From NCBI RefSeq assembly GCF_001748225.1, contig NZ_BDFE01000009.1, positions 154,681 to 218,680 of the forward strand: DNA of 64,000 bases, in the 5' to 3' direction. Of this stretch, positions 37,660 through 46,178 are shown piece after piece. This DNA is from Desulfoplanes formicivorans. GTDB lineage: Bacteria > Desulfobacterota > Desulfovibrionia > Desulfovibrionales > Desulfomicrobiaceae. The position numbers and the translations under genes are program-made. How positions within the stretch are numbered: the first letter of the stretch is position 1; every line of letters begins with the position of its first letter. The notes below the pieces were generated by a model. The model searched no databases. It saw only the letters and a program-made list of their open reading frames with translations, and was not told the origin of the DNA.

Positions 37660-39188
37660 ACATCCTCCTGGAAGGTTGCGGGCATATCCGCCTTAATGAA
37701 TTCCATAATTTTCCGGGCCTGCTCATGGGCAAGGGTAATGGCCGAAAAATCAATGTGCAATGCGTTGGTGCGTTGGAGGATCAGGGCGTCGTGTCCGTCC
37801 ATTTCTCCGGGCGCATACCCGCAGAAGAAAAAACCAAGATGGAAACAGCGGGTGGTAAAAGCCGGGGACAGGGGGTTTTCCATGTCCAGGTACAGGTAGA
37901 TGACATCGGTTTTCTGCTGGATGTAGCCGCGTACCCGGTGACGCAATTCCTCGAACACATCTTCTCCAAAGGTTCGGATGCGTATTTCCGTGAAATTGAA
38001 TTCATCCACCTGGTAATAGTGGTTCCCGGCTCCGTCGGACCTGTGGGGCAGGGGCATGATCGTTTCCCGTATGCAAACCTCCCGGCCGAGACTTGTTGCC
38101 AGGTCCAAAATCAGTTGCGCGTACCGTTTGGGAACATGCAGGGTCAGAGGAGGACGGGTTTTGAGGAGTTTGAACATGAGCAGGGCGCTTTCTTTCTGAA
38201 CAACCCTGCCGGTTAAGGCCTTGAATTCCAGATCAGGAAAAAGGGCTGCCAGAAGAAGGCCTGTGGGCAGGAAACCGGACCTGGCCCCTCCCTTTTGGGA
38301 GGCTGGATGACTGGTGACCGCGTGGACAAAGGCTTCCCCTATCCCCTGGTGTTGCGCGGCATCCAGCACGGCTGTGGTCAGATCGTTGAGAAGTCTTCTG
38401 CCCCTGCAGGCGGGATCGATAAAGGCTGCCGTCAGTTCGGCCGACCTGGCTCCGGGCGTTGCACGGGAGAGGGCAAGATGACCCAAAAGCGTGTTTTGGG
38501 AATCCACGAGCACAAAGGACTGCAGTGTTCCTTCCTGGTTCATTTCCCAGATTTTCTGGGGATAATAGATAAATTCTCGGTAGGTATAGCCGTAGGCCCT
38601 GTAGGCACAGCGGGAGACCTCAAGGGCTTCCTCCCGGGCCAGGGGGCGGATGGTAAAGGGAGGGGTTACGGGCGGGGTGTCAGGGGCTGTCTCCCGTTGC
38701 AGCTTGTGGGAAGAATCATAGGCGTCTACGCGATGATTCTTGAAATATTTGGACATTTTTACAAGCTTGCCCTTTTTCCCCAAGTTGACGAACTCCACCC
38801 GGTCCATGGCCCCTTTCATGAGACGCAGGCCCAATCCCTTTTCCACATCCGCAGGCGAGCTGATTGCTTCCTGCCCGTAGGTGGCCAGCATGGCCGGATC
38901 AAAGGGTAGACCCTGTTCATGGATGGTTATCTCCATGTCCGCCGTGCCCATGGCAAACGTTATTTCCAGTGTTCCCTGGTCATCGTCTGCATATCCATGC
39001 TGTATGACATTGCTGACGGCTTCCTCCACGGCAAGAACAATCATGAGGATGTCCTGTTGATCACAACCATGTATATGACACAGGCTGTGCAGATATTGCT
39101 GCAGGGGTTCAATATAATCGATGCGTGCCGGAAGAGTCAGGTTCGATTGTATTGTCTGGGCATGAGAATGCCCTTGAGATGGTTCCAT
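37656..39188 (-). CDS. HATPase (RsbW-like) - GNAT two-domain protein, first gene of the lux-like operon
   Basis: The 510-residue protein starts with an anti-sigma-type ATPase domain (about 15-150): N box VLAVEEAVSNVIQHGYADD, G1-like EQGLPFDPA and G2-like EKGLGLRLMKGAMDRVEF. A GNAT-like domain follows (about 180-345; SFVLVDSQNTLLGHLAL, DPACRGRRLLNDLT), then a C-terminal region of about 150 residues with a beta-rich look and no clear family. It may be a kinase-like regulator joined to an acyltransferase. The ATP-coordinating Asp of G1 is Glu here. It leads the operon and overlaps luxE by four bases. Confidence 0.8.
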   Translation of the reverse strand: MEPSQGHSHAQTIQSNLTLPARIDYIEPLQQYLHSLCHIHGCDQQDILMIVLAVEEAVSNVIQHGYADDDQGTLEITFAMGTADMEITIHEQGLPFDPAMLATYGQEAISSPADVEKGLGLRLMKGAMDRVEFVNLGKKGKLVKMSKYFKNHRVDAYDSSHKLQRETAPDTPPVTPPFTIRPLAREEALEVSRCAYRAYGYTYREFIYYPQKIWEMNQEGTLQSFVLVDSQNTLLGHLALSRATPGARSAELTAAFIDPACRGRRLLNDLTTAVLDAAQHQGIGEAFVHAVTSHPASQKGGARSGFLPTGLLLAALFPDLEFKALTGRVVQKESALLMFKLLKTRPPLTLHVPKRYAQLILDLATSLGREVCIRETIMPLPHRSDGAGNHYYQVDEFNFTEIRIRTFGEDVFEELRHRVRGYIQQKTDVIYLYLDMENPLSPAFTTRCFHLGFFFCGYAPGEMDGHDALILQRTNALHIDFSAITLAHEQARKIMEFIKADMPATFQEDV

Positions 39189-39564
39189 TTGAGTTCTCTT
39201 TGCAAAAGGTGAACGTTGCAGTCTGATGGAGGAATAATGGTGGTAAAACGCTGTAACATAACGCCTGTCGATCAGGCTTGGTTGCAGTTGCCTGGTGGGA
39301 GAGTCTTGTTGTTAGAGTGGTTTGTCTGACCGGAGACTATGGATAATACTGACGAATAGATCGAAGAATCAGGTGGATACTGTATTATATTGGTGAAATG
39401 CAAGGGATAAATGCGGATACGCGCATTTTTTGCGCATGACAACCGCTCAAGGCAACGGCACGGCCAAAAAGGGGGGCCCGAACCGGTGGAGACAGGGAGG
39501 AAGTCTGCTTCCCAAAGGAGATGGTCAAGTCAAACAGGCCGCCGCATATGGGCAGCCTGTGGAA
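39189..39564. other. Upstream region of the lux-like operon, no gene seen
   Basis: This gap of about 375 bases between the ABC ATPase stop and the operon start must hold the operon promoter. On the minus strand a TATAAT lies at 39389-39384, but I see no matching -35. A short ATGCGC/GCGCAT hairpin with an A/T loop sits at about 39424-39440. There is no sigma-54 element, RNA gene or ORF I would support. Confidence 0.4.
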
Positions 39565-41088
39565 TTAATTGTGATCGGATGTACCGGCCATGAGCAGGCC
39601 GATGCGGGCAATGCCATCGGTGTCCGTAGCCGGGATGATTTCCAGAATTTTGCCTCGGAACATGACCGCAATACGGTCGGCCAGGGAAAGGACTTCCTTG
39701 AGATCACCTGAAACCAGGAGAATGCCGGCGTGTTCGCGCTGGGCAATGAGGGTCTGCCAGACCTCTTCGGTGGCTCCGATATCCAGACCCTGCGTGGGTT
39801 GTTCGGCAATGATCAATCGGGGATTCTTTTCCAGTTCCCGGGCAAGGATGATTTTCTGGAGATTGCCTCCGGAGAGCTGTCCTGCCTTGGAATCAATGCC
39901 TCTGGGCGTGCGGATGTTGTAGGTGGTAATGGCCTTGGCGGTCATGGACCGTGCTGCAGCAGACTGCAGGAAGGGGCCTTGGGAAAATTCATTGATCCGG
40001 GTGAGCATGTAATTTTCCGCCAGATCCATGGCCCCGATGGTTCCCGTGGTATGACGATCTTCGGGAACATAAGCCAAATCCTGCTTGTTGGCCCCGACCC
40101 AGGTCTGGGGTGTATAGGTTTTTCCTTGCCAGAAGATGCTTCCCTGTTGCAAGGGCGCAAGTCCGGCAAGTCCGGCAATGAGCGCTTCCTGACCATTGCC
40201 GGCCACACCGGTGATGGCCAGAATTTCCCCCTTTTTGACCTCCAGATTGATCTCTTCAAAGACAGTTCTGCCCTCTTCATTGATCCCCTTGAGGCCTTTG
40301 ACTTCAAGAACCGGTTCCCCCGGTGTGATATCCTTCTTGTCCACCTTGAGTACGATTTCCCGGCCGACCATGAGTCGTGCCAGTTCACGTTTGCTGCGGA
40401 TCTGCTGGGGAAGAATGTGGGTAATCATCTTGCCCCGGCGCATGATGCTGATCCGGTCGGCCAGCTCCATGACCTCGTCGAGCTTGTGGGTGATGAACAC
40501 GATGGGATGGCCGCGCTCGGCAAGTTTTTTCAGTGTCTTGAAAAAGGCGGTTATTTCGGGCGGGGTCAGGATGGCCGTGGGTTCGTCAAAAATGAGAATT
40601 TCGGCATTGCGGAAAAGAAGTTTCAGGATTTCCACCCGTTGTCGTTCACCCATGGACAAATCGGCTATGCGGGCGTTGGGATCCACGGCAAGACCGTATT
40701 GTTCCGAAAGTTGGCGGATGCGGATGGCCGCGCCCTTGAGGTCGAGAAAGGGGGAATCCGAGGTGGTCCCCAGAACAATGTTTTCCACGACGCTCATGGG
40801 CTCAATGAGCATGAATCGCTGATAAACCATGCCGATTCCACGGGCAAGGGCCTGGGACGGCGAGGTGAACCGGACGGTTTCGTTGTTGAGTACGATTTCC
40901 CCCTCGTCCGGCTGATACCGCCCCGACAGCACGGACATGAGCGTACTCTTGCCGGCTCCGTTTTCACCCAGCAGGGCGTGGATGGTTCCTGCGTGAATAT
41001 CCAGGGTGATATGGTCGTTGGCAACAAGACTGCCAAACCGTTTGGTGATCTTTTTGAGCTGAAGAACCGGGGATGCGGGGGTTGTCAT
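39565..41088 (-). CDS. BMP-family (nucleoside/simple sugar) ABC importer ATPase, double domain
   Basis: The 507-residue protein has two fused ABC domains. The first has Walker A GENGAGKST near residue 41, signature LSMGERQR near 145 and Walker B ILIFDEPTAIL near 164. The second has a degenerate Walker A (GVAGNGQEAL), signature LSGGNLQK and Walker B LIIAEQPTQG. This is the NupO/RbsA-like ATPase of basic-membrane-protein importers. The QRFMLIEPMSVVENIVLG region fits the nucleoside subgroup. No permease or binding protein is adjacent, which is odd. It follows the phosphoribosyltransferase gene by about 100 bases. Confidence 0.9.
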   Translation of the reverse strand: MTTPASPVLQLKKITKRFGSLVANDHITLDIHAGTIHALLGENGAGKSTLMSVLSGRYQPDEGEIVLNNETVRFTSPSQALARGIGMVYQRFMLIEPMSVVENIVLGTTSDSPFLDLKGAAIRIRQLSEQYGLAVDPNARIADLSMGERQRVEILKLLFRNAEILIFDEPTAILTPPEITAFFKTLKKLAERGHPIVFITHKLDEVMELADRISIMRRGKMITHILPQQIRSKRELARLMVGREIVLKVDKKDITPGEPVLEVKGLKGINEEGRTVFEEINLEVKKGEILAITGVAGNGQEALIAGLAGLAPLQQGSIFWQGKTYTPQTWVGANKQDLAYVPEDRHTTGTIGAMDLAENYMLTRINEFSQGPFLQSAAARSMTAKAITTYNIRTPRGIDSKAGQLSGGNLQKIILARELEKNPRLIIAEQPTQGLDIGATEEVWQTLIAQREHAGILLVSGDLKEVLSLADRIAVMFRGKILEIIPATDTDGIARIGLLMAGTSDHN

Positions 41089-41190
41089 GGGTTTGGTTTA
41101 TGTTTGAGGTGGAAAGCTTTTTGTGTCTGTGGGGATGCTGGAAAAACAAGATTTGCGTGTTGTTTTCTGTCGCACGCTGTCTTGTCCCCC

Positions 41191-41853
41191 TTAGCCGTTG
41201 ACGCGTTCCGGCTGGGGGAGTCTGGCCAGGCTATGGATTCGCGTGGTGAAAAAGGGATTGTTTTCGCCTTCCTTGGCCACGCAGAACACGCCGAGAATGT
41301 CCGGTGGTGTTGCAAGGCCAGCCAGCTGGGCGGCCTCTTCCACCAGGCTGCTCAATGCGGCAATGGTGCTGCCCGAGCTGACAACGTCATCAATGATGAT
41401 CACACCCCGTGTTGCCTGGGCCAACAGATTCATGTCCCGTTCGTACATGTACAAAAAGCCGCTCTTGGCAGAGGTGGCAATATTGTCCACAGCCACCTGG
41501 ATGACCGGCCGGCGTGCCGCTTCCATGTGCGGTTTGATCCGGTTGTAGGCCACAGCCATGGCATCCAGGTCGAGCTCTTGGGAAACCACCTGGCTGAGTT
41601 GCAGGGCCTTTTCGACAACGGTCAGGACACCAATGCCTGTGAGATCGGGAAAGACCGAGGTGATCTTGCGGGCCAAAAGCCTGCCGATATCTCGGTTGAG
41701 GCGCGTTTGACCCACCAGGTTGAGGGAAACCATTTTGAACCGGCCTTCCTCCTTGTCGATGTACACGTAGGGGAGCTCAATGGCGTACGGGAGTCCATCC
41801 ATACGCAGGGAGTACTTTTCTCCTGATTCAAGGGATCCGAGGATGTCGATCAT
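41191..41853 (-). CDS. Phosphoribosyltransferase-like protein (purine-type)
   Basis: The 220-residue protein has the PRPP-binding signature GVIIIDDVVSSGSTIAAL near residue 150 and an N-terminal beta-rich section (YAIELPYVYIDKEEGRFKMVSL) not found in minimal adenine phosphoribosyltransferases. It may be a purine salvage enzyme or a PRPP-sensing regulator. The ATG at 41853 follows AAAGGACC; a longer frame to 41970 runs into the repeat element. The nucleoside-type ABC gene downstream supports a purine role. Confidence 0.8.
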   Translation of the reverse strand: MIDILGSLESGEKYSLRMDGLPYAIELPYVYIDKEEGRFKMVSLNLVGQTRLNRDIGRLLARKITSVFPDLTGIGVLTVVEKALQLSQVVSQELDLDAMAVAYNRIKPHMEAARRPVIQVAVDNIATSAKSGFLYMYERDMNLLAQATRGVIIIDDVVSSGSTIAALSSLVEEAAQLAGLATPPDILGVFCVAKEGENNPFFTTRIHSLARLPQPERVNG

Positions 41854-41873
41854 GGTTTGGTCCTTTAATATTA

Positions 41874-42046
41874 AGTACGCAGTGCACAGTGCGCAGGGCG
41901 CAGGAGAAGGCAGTACGCAGTGCGCAGGGCACAGTTCTGTTCTTACTGAGAGTGTTATATGCACCTGCAAAGGGAAAATTCAATATCTAGCAATGCTTGA
42001 AAATTTGCCACAGCATTTCTGCGTACTGTGTCCTGCGCACTGTGCT
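41874..42046. repeat. MITE-like inverted repeat element, copy 2
   Basis: The left arm has tandem-like AGTACGCAGTGCACAGTGCG and CAGTACGCAGTGCGCAGGG units (41874-41934). The right arm (42019-42046), read as its complement, gives GAGCACAGTGCGCAGGACAC then AGTACGCAG. Arms match over CAGTACGCAG exactly and over CAGTGCGCAGGRCACAG with one difference. The interior is AT-rich without an ORF. It resembles the element at 15966-16215. Confidence 0.7.
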
Positions 42047-42051
42047 CTTTT

Positions 42052-43035
42052 TTAATCATATTTTATGGCGCTGAATTTCATCAGTTTGTCCCATTTGTGC
42101 CAGGACTGGACACGGCGGACCGTGCCGGTCTTGCCACGAAGAACCATGGATGAGGTGGATGCGCCCTGGCCCGTGTAATGCACCCCACCCAGAAAGGTGC
42201 CTCCGGAAATGCCGGTGGCCGCGAAAAAAACGTCGTCGCTGGAGATGAGCGTATCCACATCCAGGATCTGGGTCAGATCGTGGCCGCTTTGCCGGAGTGC
42301 CTTTTTCTCCTTGTCCAGCTGGGGATCAAGGCGGGCCATGATCTGACCACCCAGGGCCTTGATGGCGCAGGCCGCCAGGACCCCTTCGGGGGTGCCGCCC
42401 GTGCCCAGCATCATATCCACTTCACTGGAAGGATCAACGGCCATGAGGGCACCGGCAACGTCACCGTCGGTGTGCAGCTGAATTCTGGCTCCGGCTTCGC
42501 GGATGCGCCGGATGAGTTCCTTGTGTCTGGGTTTGTCCAGCACAAAAACCACCAGATCGTTGACGTCCTTGCCCAGGGCCCGAGCGGTTTTGGTGAGGTT
42601 ATCCTCGACAGGGGCCTCCAGATCGACCACATCCTTGGCCTGGGAGGGAACAACCAGTTTTTTCATGTAGTAGCTGGGACCCGGATCATACATGGTCCCG
42701 GCCGGGGCCAGACCGATGACGGCAATAGCATTGGGGCGGCCATAGGCCAGCAGATTGGTCCCTTCAACCGGATCCACGGCAATATCAACCTTGGCGCCTT
42801 TACCGGTACCAAGGCGTTCACCGTTGTACAGGGCCGGGGCTTCGTCCTTTTCGCCCTCGCCAATGATCACGGTACCATCAATGTCAACGGAGTCGAAGGA
42901 CAGGCGCATGGCATCCACTGCCGCGCCGTCGCCCGCTTCCTTGTTGCCCTTGCCCAGCCATCTGGCCGAGGCCAGTGCGGCTGCCTCGGTCACCCGGACA
43001 AGATCCATGGCCAGATTGCGTTGGGGTGCTTCCAT
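42052..43035 (-). CDS. glpX: Class II fructose-1,6-bisphosphatase
   Basis: The 327-residue GlpX-type phosphatase makes fructose 6-phosphate in gluconeogenesis. Signatures include AMDLVRVTEAAALASARW, VIIGEGEKDEAPAL, the metal site in VDIAVDPVEGTNLLAYG, DKPRHKELIRRIREAGARI, LHTDGDVAGAL and GTGGTPEGVLAACA. The ATG at 43035 has GAGGAATT upstream; the longer frame to 43062 does not. It lies downstream of tkt and rpiB on the same strand. Confidence 0.95.
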   Translation of the reverse strand: MEAPQRNLAMDLVRVTEAAALASARWLGKGNKEAGDGAAVDAMRLSFDSVDIDGTVIIGEGEKDEAPALYNGERLGTGKGAKVDIAVDPVEGTNLLAYGRPNAIAVIGLAPAGTMYDPGPSYYMKKLVVPSQAKDVVDLEAPVEDNLTKTARALGKDVNDLVVFVLDKPRHKELIRRIREAGARIQLHTDGDVAGALMAVDPSSEVDMMLGTGGTPEGVLAACAIKALGGQIMARLDPQLDKEKKALRQSGHDLTQILDVDTLISSDDVFFAATGISGGTFLGGVHYTGQGASTSSMVLRGKTGTVRRVQSWHKWDKLMKFSAIKYD

Positions 43036-43171
43036 GGGAATTCCTCGCATTGAGATGTGCAAGATGCAGGAGACATTTCATACCCGCACCGTGTTGCAGA
43101 CAGGCACGGGATTGCCTGCAAACATGCGGCTTGGGGCTGGAATGCCTGTATCCTTGGTGTATGTTCCATTT

Positions 43172-43206
43172 CTGCCGGGAACAGGCACATGGTCTGTTCC
43201 CGGCAG
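43172..43206 (-). terminator. Hairpin between tkt and glpX
   Basis: A perfect 13-bp stem (CTGCCGGGAACAG / CTGTTCCCGGCAG) with a 9-base loop lies about 50 bases past the tkt stop. No U-run follows, so it may be a weak terminator or a processing site. Confidence 0.6.
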
Positions 43207-43255
43207 GTGTTGTCTGGAGGACAGGGAGCTGTACGCCCCAAGGTGTGCCTTGAGG

Positions 43256-45259
43256 CTATTTGAGCCACGTCTCCCTGAGGCGCTCGACAATGTGGTCCAC
43301 GGTAAAACCGTACACCTTCTTGAGGACTTCGGCCGGTGCCGAGGCGCCAAAGTGGTTCATGCCGATGACCTCGCCGTCCAGGCCCACGTATTTGTACCAG
43401 ATGTCCGGGCTTCCGGCCTCGACGGCCATGCGCTTGCGCACGGTTTTCGGGAGAACCGATTCCCTGTAGGCTGCGTCCTGCTCGTCAAAGAGTTCCATGC
43501 ATGGCATGGAGACCACGCGGATCTTGGCATCGGGCAGTGCCCGGGCAGCTCCAACGGCCAGATGGACCTCGGAACCGCTGGCAAGAAGGATGATCTCGGG
43601 CTTGCCGTCCGTGGGATCTTCCAGAATGTAGCCGCCCTTGCCAACGCCTTCCCTGATGTGAGGATGGGTTGCCGGGTCCATGACCGGCAGCCCCTGTCTG
43701 GTGAATATGAGCACCGAAGGTCGTGTTTCCTGTTTCATGGCCACATCAAAGCAGGCCGCGCTCTCCCATGCGTCGCCCGGGCGCAGGGTCAGCAGATTGG
43801 GGATGAGGCGCAGGGAGCTGACGTGTTCCACAGGCTGATGGGTGGGACCGTCTTCGCCCACAAAAAACGAATCATGGGTGAAAACGTGCAGAACCGGCAG
43901 GTTCTGCAGGGCGGACATGCGGATGGCGTTGCGTTCGTAATCGGAAAAAACCAGGAAGGTGGCTCCAAAGGGGATGATCCCGCCGTGCAGGGCGATCCCG
44001 TTGAGAATAACACCCATGGGGAACTCTCGGACACCAAAGCTGAAACTGCGCCCCAAGGGGTTGTCCTTGCCGAAGATGCCGGTTGTTTCCCTGAAGTGGA
44101 CGGTCTGATTGGAGGGATCCAGGTCGGCTGATCCGCCCATGAGGTTGGGGAACTGGTCGATGAGTCCATTGAGACAGGCCCCAAAGGCCTTGCGTGTGGC
44201 CAGATTGGTCCCCGGTTCGAAATCCGGCCATTGGATGTTGCGCTTTGAAGCAGGGGTGTGGATGGCTTCCCACAAGGCGGCAAAGGACGCATCGCGGGCC
44301 TGTTTTGCGGCCAGCTCTTCGGACCATTGGCCCGAACGATCCGACAGAAGGGGAAAACGCTGCCTGAAGTGGGCAATCACGTCCTCGGGCAGAAAAAAGG
44401 ATTCGTCTGCCGGCAGGCCGAGTTTGTTTTTGGTGGCCACGATTTCCTCGGGAGACATGGGCGATCCATGGGTCTTTTCGCTGCCTTCCAGAGTGGCGCT
44501 CCCCTTGGCCATGGTGGTGTGGCCGATGATCAGGGTCGGGCGGTCGGTTTCTGCCCGGGCTTCCCTGATGGCCGTACGGATGGCCTCGTGATCATGGCCA
44601 TCGATCTCGATGACCTGCCAGCACAGGCTTTCAAAGAGTTTTTTGGTGTCCGAGCAGTCGGCTCGCTTGGTGGGCCCGGCCAGCTGGATCTTGTTGCTGT
44701 CGTAATAGGCAATGAGTCTGCCCAATCCCCATTGGCCAAAAAGGGCGGCGCTTCCCAGGGCCACGGGTTCCTGCAGGTCGCCGTCGGAAACCAGCACATA
44801 GGTATAGTGGTTGGTTATGTCCTGGCCCAGCTTGTGGCGCAAAAAGGTTTCGGCAACGGCCATGCCGCCGGCCATGGCAAAACCCTGACCAAGGGGACCT
44901 GTCGTTGCTTCCACACCCGGGGTCTGGTCGTGCTCGGGATGGCCCGGGGTTTTGCTTTCGAACTGCCGGAACTCCATGAGATCCTTGATGGACAGATAGC
45001 CGTTCAGGGTGAGCAGGCTGTACAGAAGCATGGATTCGTGTCCCGCGGAAAGTACAAAGCGGTCCCTGTTCCACCAGTTGGGGTTATCCGGATCAAAGCT
45101 CAGAAATTCCTTGAACAGAATGTACGCGTAATCAGCCGAAGACATGGCTCCGCCAGGATGGCCCGAATTGGCTTTTCTGGTCGCGTCCATGATCAGTCCC
45201 TTGATCACGTTGACGGTGTATGCGTCCATTTCCTGCCCGGTTTTGGGGGTCGTACTCAT
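43256..45259 (-). CDS. tkt: Transketolase
   Basis: The 667-residue thiamine-diphosphate enzyme of the pentose phosphate pathway has ANSGHPGGAMSSADYAYILF near the start, the TPP motif YVLVSDGDLQEPVALGSAAL with the later YDSNKIQ, TLIIGHTTMAKGS, MGGSADLDPSNQT, FSFGVREFPMG and THDSFFVGEDGPTHQPVE. Length and order are normal. The ATG at 45259 begins MSTTPKTGQ; the frame upstream is a shadow of rpiB. It follows rpiB by 31 bases. Confidence 0.96.
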   Translation of the reverse strand: MSTTPKTGQEMDAYTVNVIKGLIMDATRKANSGHPGGAMSSADYAYILFKEFLSFDPDNPNWWNRDRFVLSAGHESMLLYSLLTLNGYLSIKDLMEFRQFESKTPGHPEHDQTPGVEATTGPLGQGFAMAGGMAVAETFLRHKLGQDITNHYTYVLVSDGDLQEPVALGSAALFGQWGLGRLIAYYDSNKIQLAGPTKRADCSDTKKLFESLCWQVIEIDGHDHEAIRTAIREARAETDRPTLIIGHTTMAKGSATLEGSEKTHGSPMSPEEIVATKNKLGLPADESFFLPEDVIAHFRQRFPLLSDRSGQWSEELAAKQARDASFAALWEAIHTPASKRNIQWPDFEPGTNLATRKAFGACLNGLIDQFPNLMGGSADLDPSNQTVHFRETTGIFGKDNPLGRSFSFGVREFPMGVILNGIALHGGIIPFGATFLVFSDYERNAIRMSALQNLPVLHVFTHDSFFVGEDGPTHQPVEHVSSLRLIPNLLTLRPGDAWESAACFDVAMKQETRPSVLIFTRQGLPVMDPATHPHIREGVGKGGYILEDPTDGKPEIILLASGSEVHLAVGAARALPDAKIRVVSMPCMELFDEQDAAYRESVLPKTVRKRMAVEAGSPDIWYKYVGLDGEVIGMNHFGASAPAEVLKKVYGFTVDHIVERLRETWLK

Positions 45260-45290
45260 GAGGGTGGTCCTTGTCGTAATGACGAAGCGG

Positions 45291-45731
45291 TTAGATGGTT
45301 GGTTCCATGAGGTCGATGCGGCGCTGATGCCGTCCGCCCTCGAAATCATTGTCCAGAAATGCATCCACAATGGCCTTGGCCACGTCGATGCCGGTGACCC
45401 GTCCGCCCAGGCAAAGAACATTGGCGTTGTTGTGCCTGCGGGTCATACGGGCCAGGTATTCATTGGTACACAAGGCCGCCCGGATGCCAGCCACCTTGTT
45501 GGCGGCCATGGACATGCCCACGCCCGAGCCGCATACCAGAATGCCCAATGTATTCTGGTCCAGAACCTCCTTGCAGAGGTCCTGCGCATAAACGGGATAG
45601 TCGCAGCTGTCCAGGGAATGGGTGCCGATATCCAGGACGGGAATGTTCCTGTCCTGGAGATGGGCGACAAGTTCCTGTTTCAGGGGGAATCCGGCGTGGT
45701 CGGAACCGATGATGATGGGGGCTTTGCGCAT
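45291..45731 (-). CDS. rpiB: Ribose-5-phosphate isomerase B
   Basis: The 146-residue enzyme interconverts ribose 5-phosphate and ribulose 5-phosphate. Motifs are IIIGSDHAGFPLKQEL at the start, DIGTHSLDSCDYP, the catalytic cysteine in GILVCGSGVGMSMAANK near 68, and NNANVLCLGGRVTG. It begins at ATG 45731 with GAGGAC upstream. With tkt and glpX it forms a sugar-phosphate cluster. Confidence 0.95.
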   Translation of the reverse strand: MRKAPIIIGSDHAGFPLKQELVAHLQDRNIPVLDIGTHSLDSCDYPVYAQDLCKEVLDQNTLGILVCGSGVGMSMAANKVAGIRAALCTNEYLARMTRRHNNANVLCLGGRVTGIDVAKAIVDAFLDNDFEGGRHQRRIDLMEPTI

Positions 45732-45795
45732 GATGTCCTCGTGAGAGCGTTTGGTGAACAGACGGGTTGGGGATTGTGTCCGGGCGACGTACGGG

Positions 45796-46143
45796 TCAGG
45801 ACTGGCTGCGTCGCTTGACGTACTCATTGCGTGAATTGTCCAGTTCCTGGTTCATGTGTTCGATTTCCTCCTTGAGAAAGGAGATCTGCTTCAAGGGGAT
45901 GTCTGCCTCGACGTCCTCGGGGGTCAATGTCTTGTTCTCTTCCACAGAGGTTGCATAGACCTTGCCCAGGGTCCGGTATTCTTCGTTGAGGCGTTTGTGC
46001 AGCTGCTTGATCTCCCAGCGTCTGAACGCCTTGATGAACAGCCACTTGCATTCACTGAAGATGACCTTCCAGCCGGTGAGCAGATTGTTCCACAAACCCT
46101 TGAAAAACGATTGTTCCTGATACGTTTTGGTGTCGGCATCCAT
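45796..46143 (-). CDS. Small coiled-coil hypothetical protein, 115 aa
   Basis: I do not recognise it. The protein has an amphipathic helix with aromatic residues (FFKGLWNNLLTGWKVIFSECKWLF), a basic stretch, then a likely coiled coil (LKQISFLKEEIEHMNQELDN) and a basic tail KRRSQS. It is probably cytoplasmic or peripherally membrane-bound. It lies between a lipoprotein gene and rpiB on the same strand. The ATG at 46143 has a GAGG site; codon use matches its neighbours. Confidence 0.65.
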   Translation of the reverse strand: MDADTKTYQEQSFFKGLWNNLLTGWKVIFSECKWLFIKAFRRWEIKQLHKRLNEEYRTLGKVYATSVEENKTLTPEDVEADIPLKQISFLKEEIEHMNQELDNSRNEYVKRRSQS

Positions 46144-46178
46144 GGGTAACCTCGTTGGTTGCGGGTTGCTTGATCGTG

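Noticed and set aside
32657..39188. Bioluminescence operon
   Set aside because: LuxE and LuxC-like proteins are present but there is no luxAB luciferase or luxD, so light production is not supported.
39730..41826. Long plus-strand frame opposite the ABC ATPase and phosphoribosyltransferase
   Set aside because: It is antisense to two supported genes, with no recognisable protein features.
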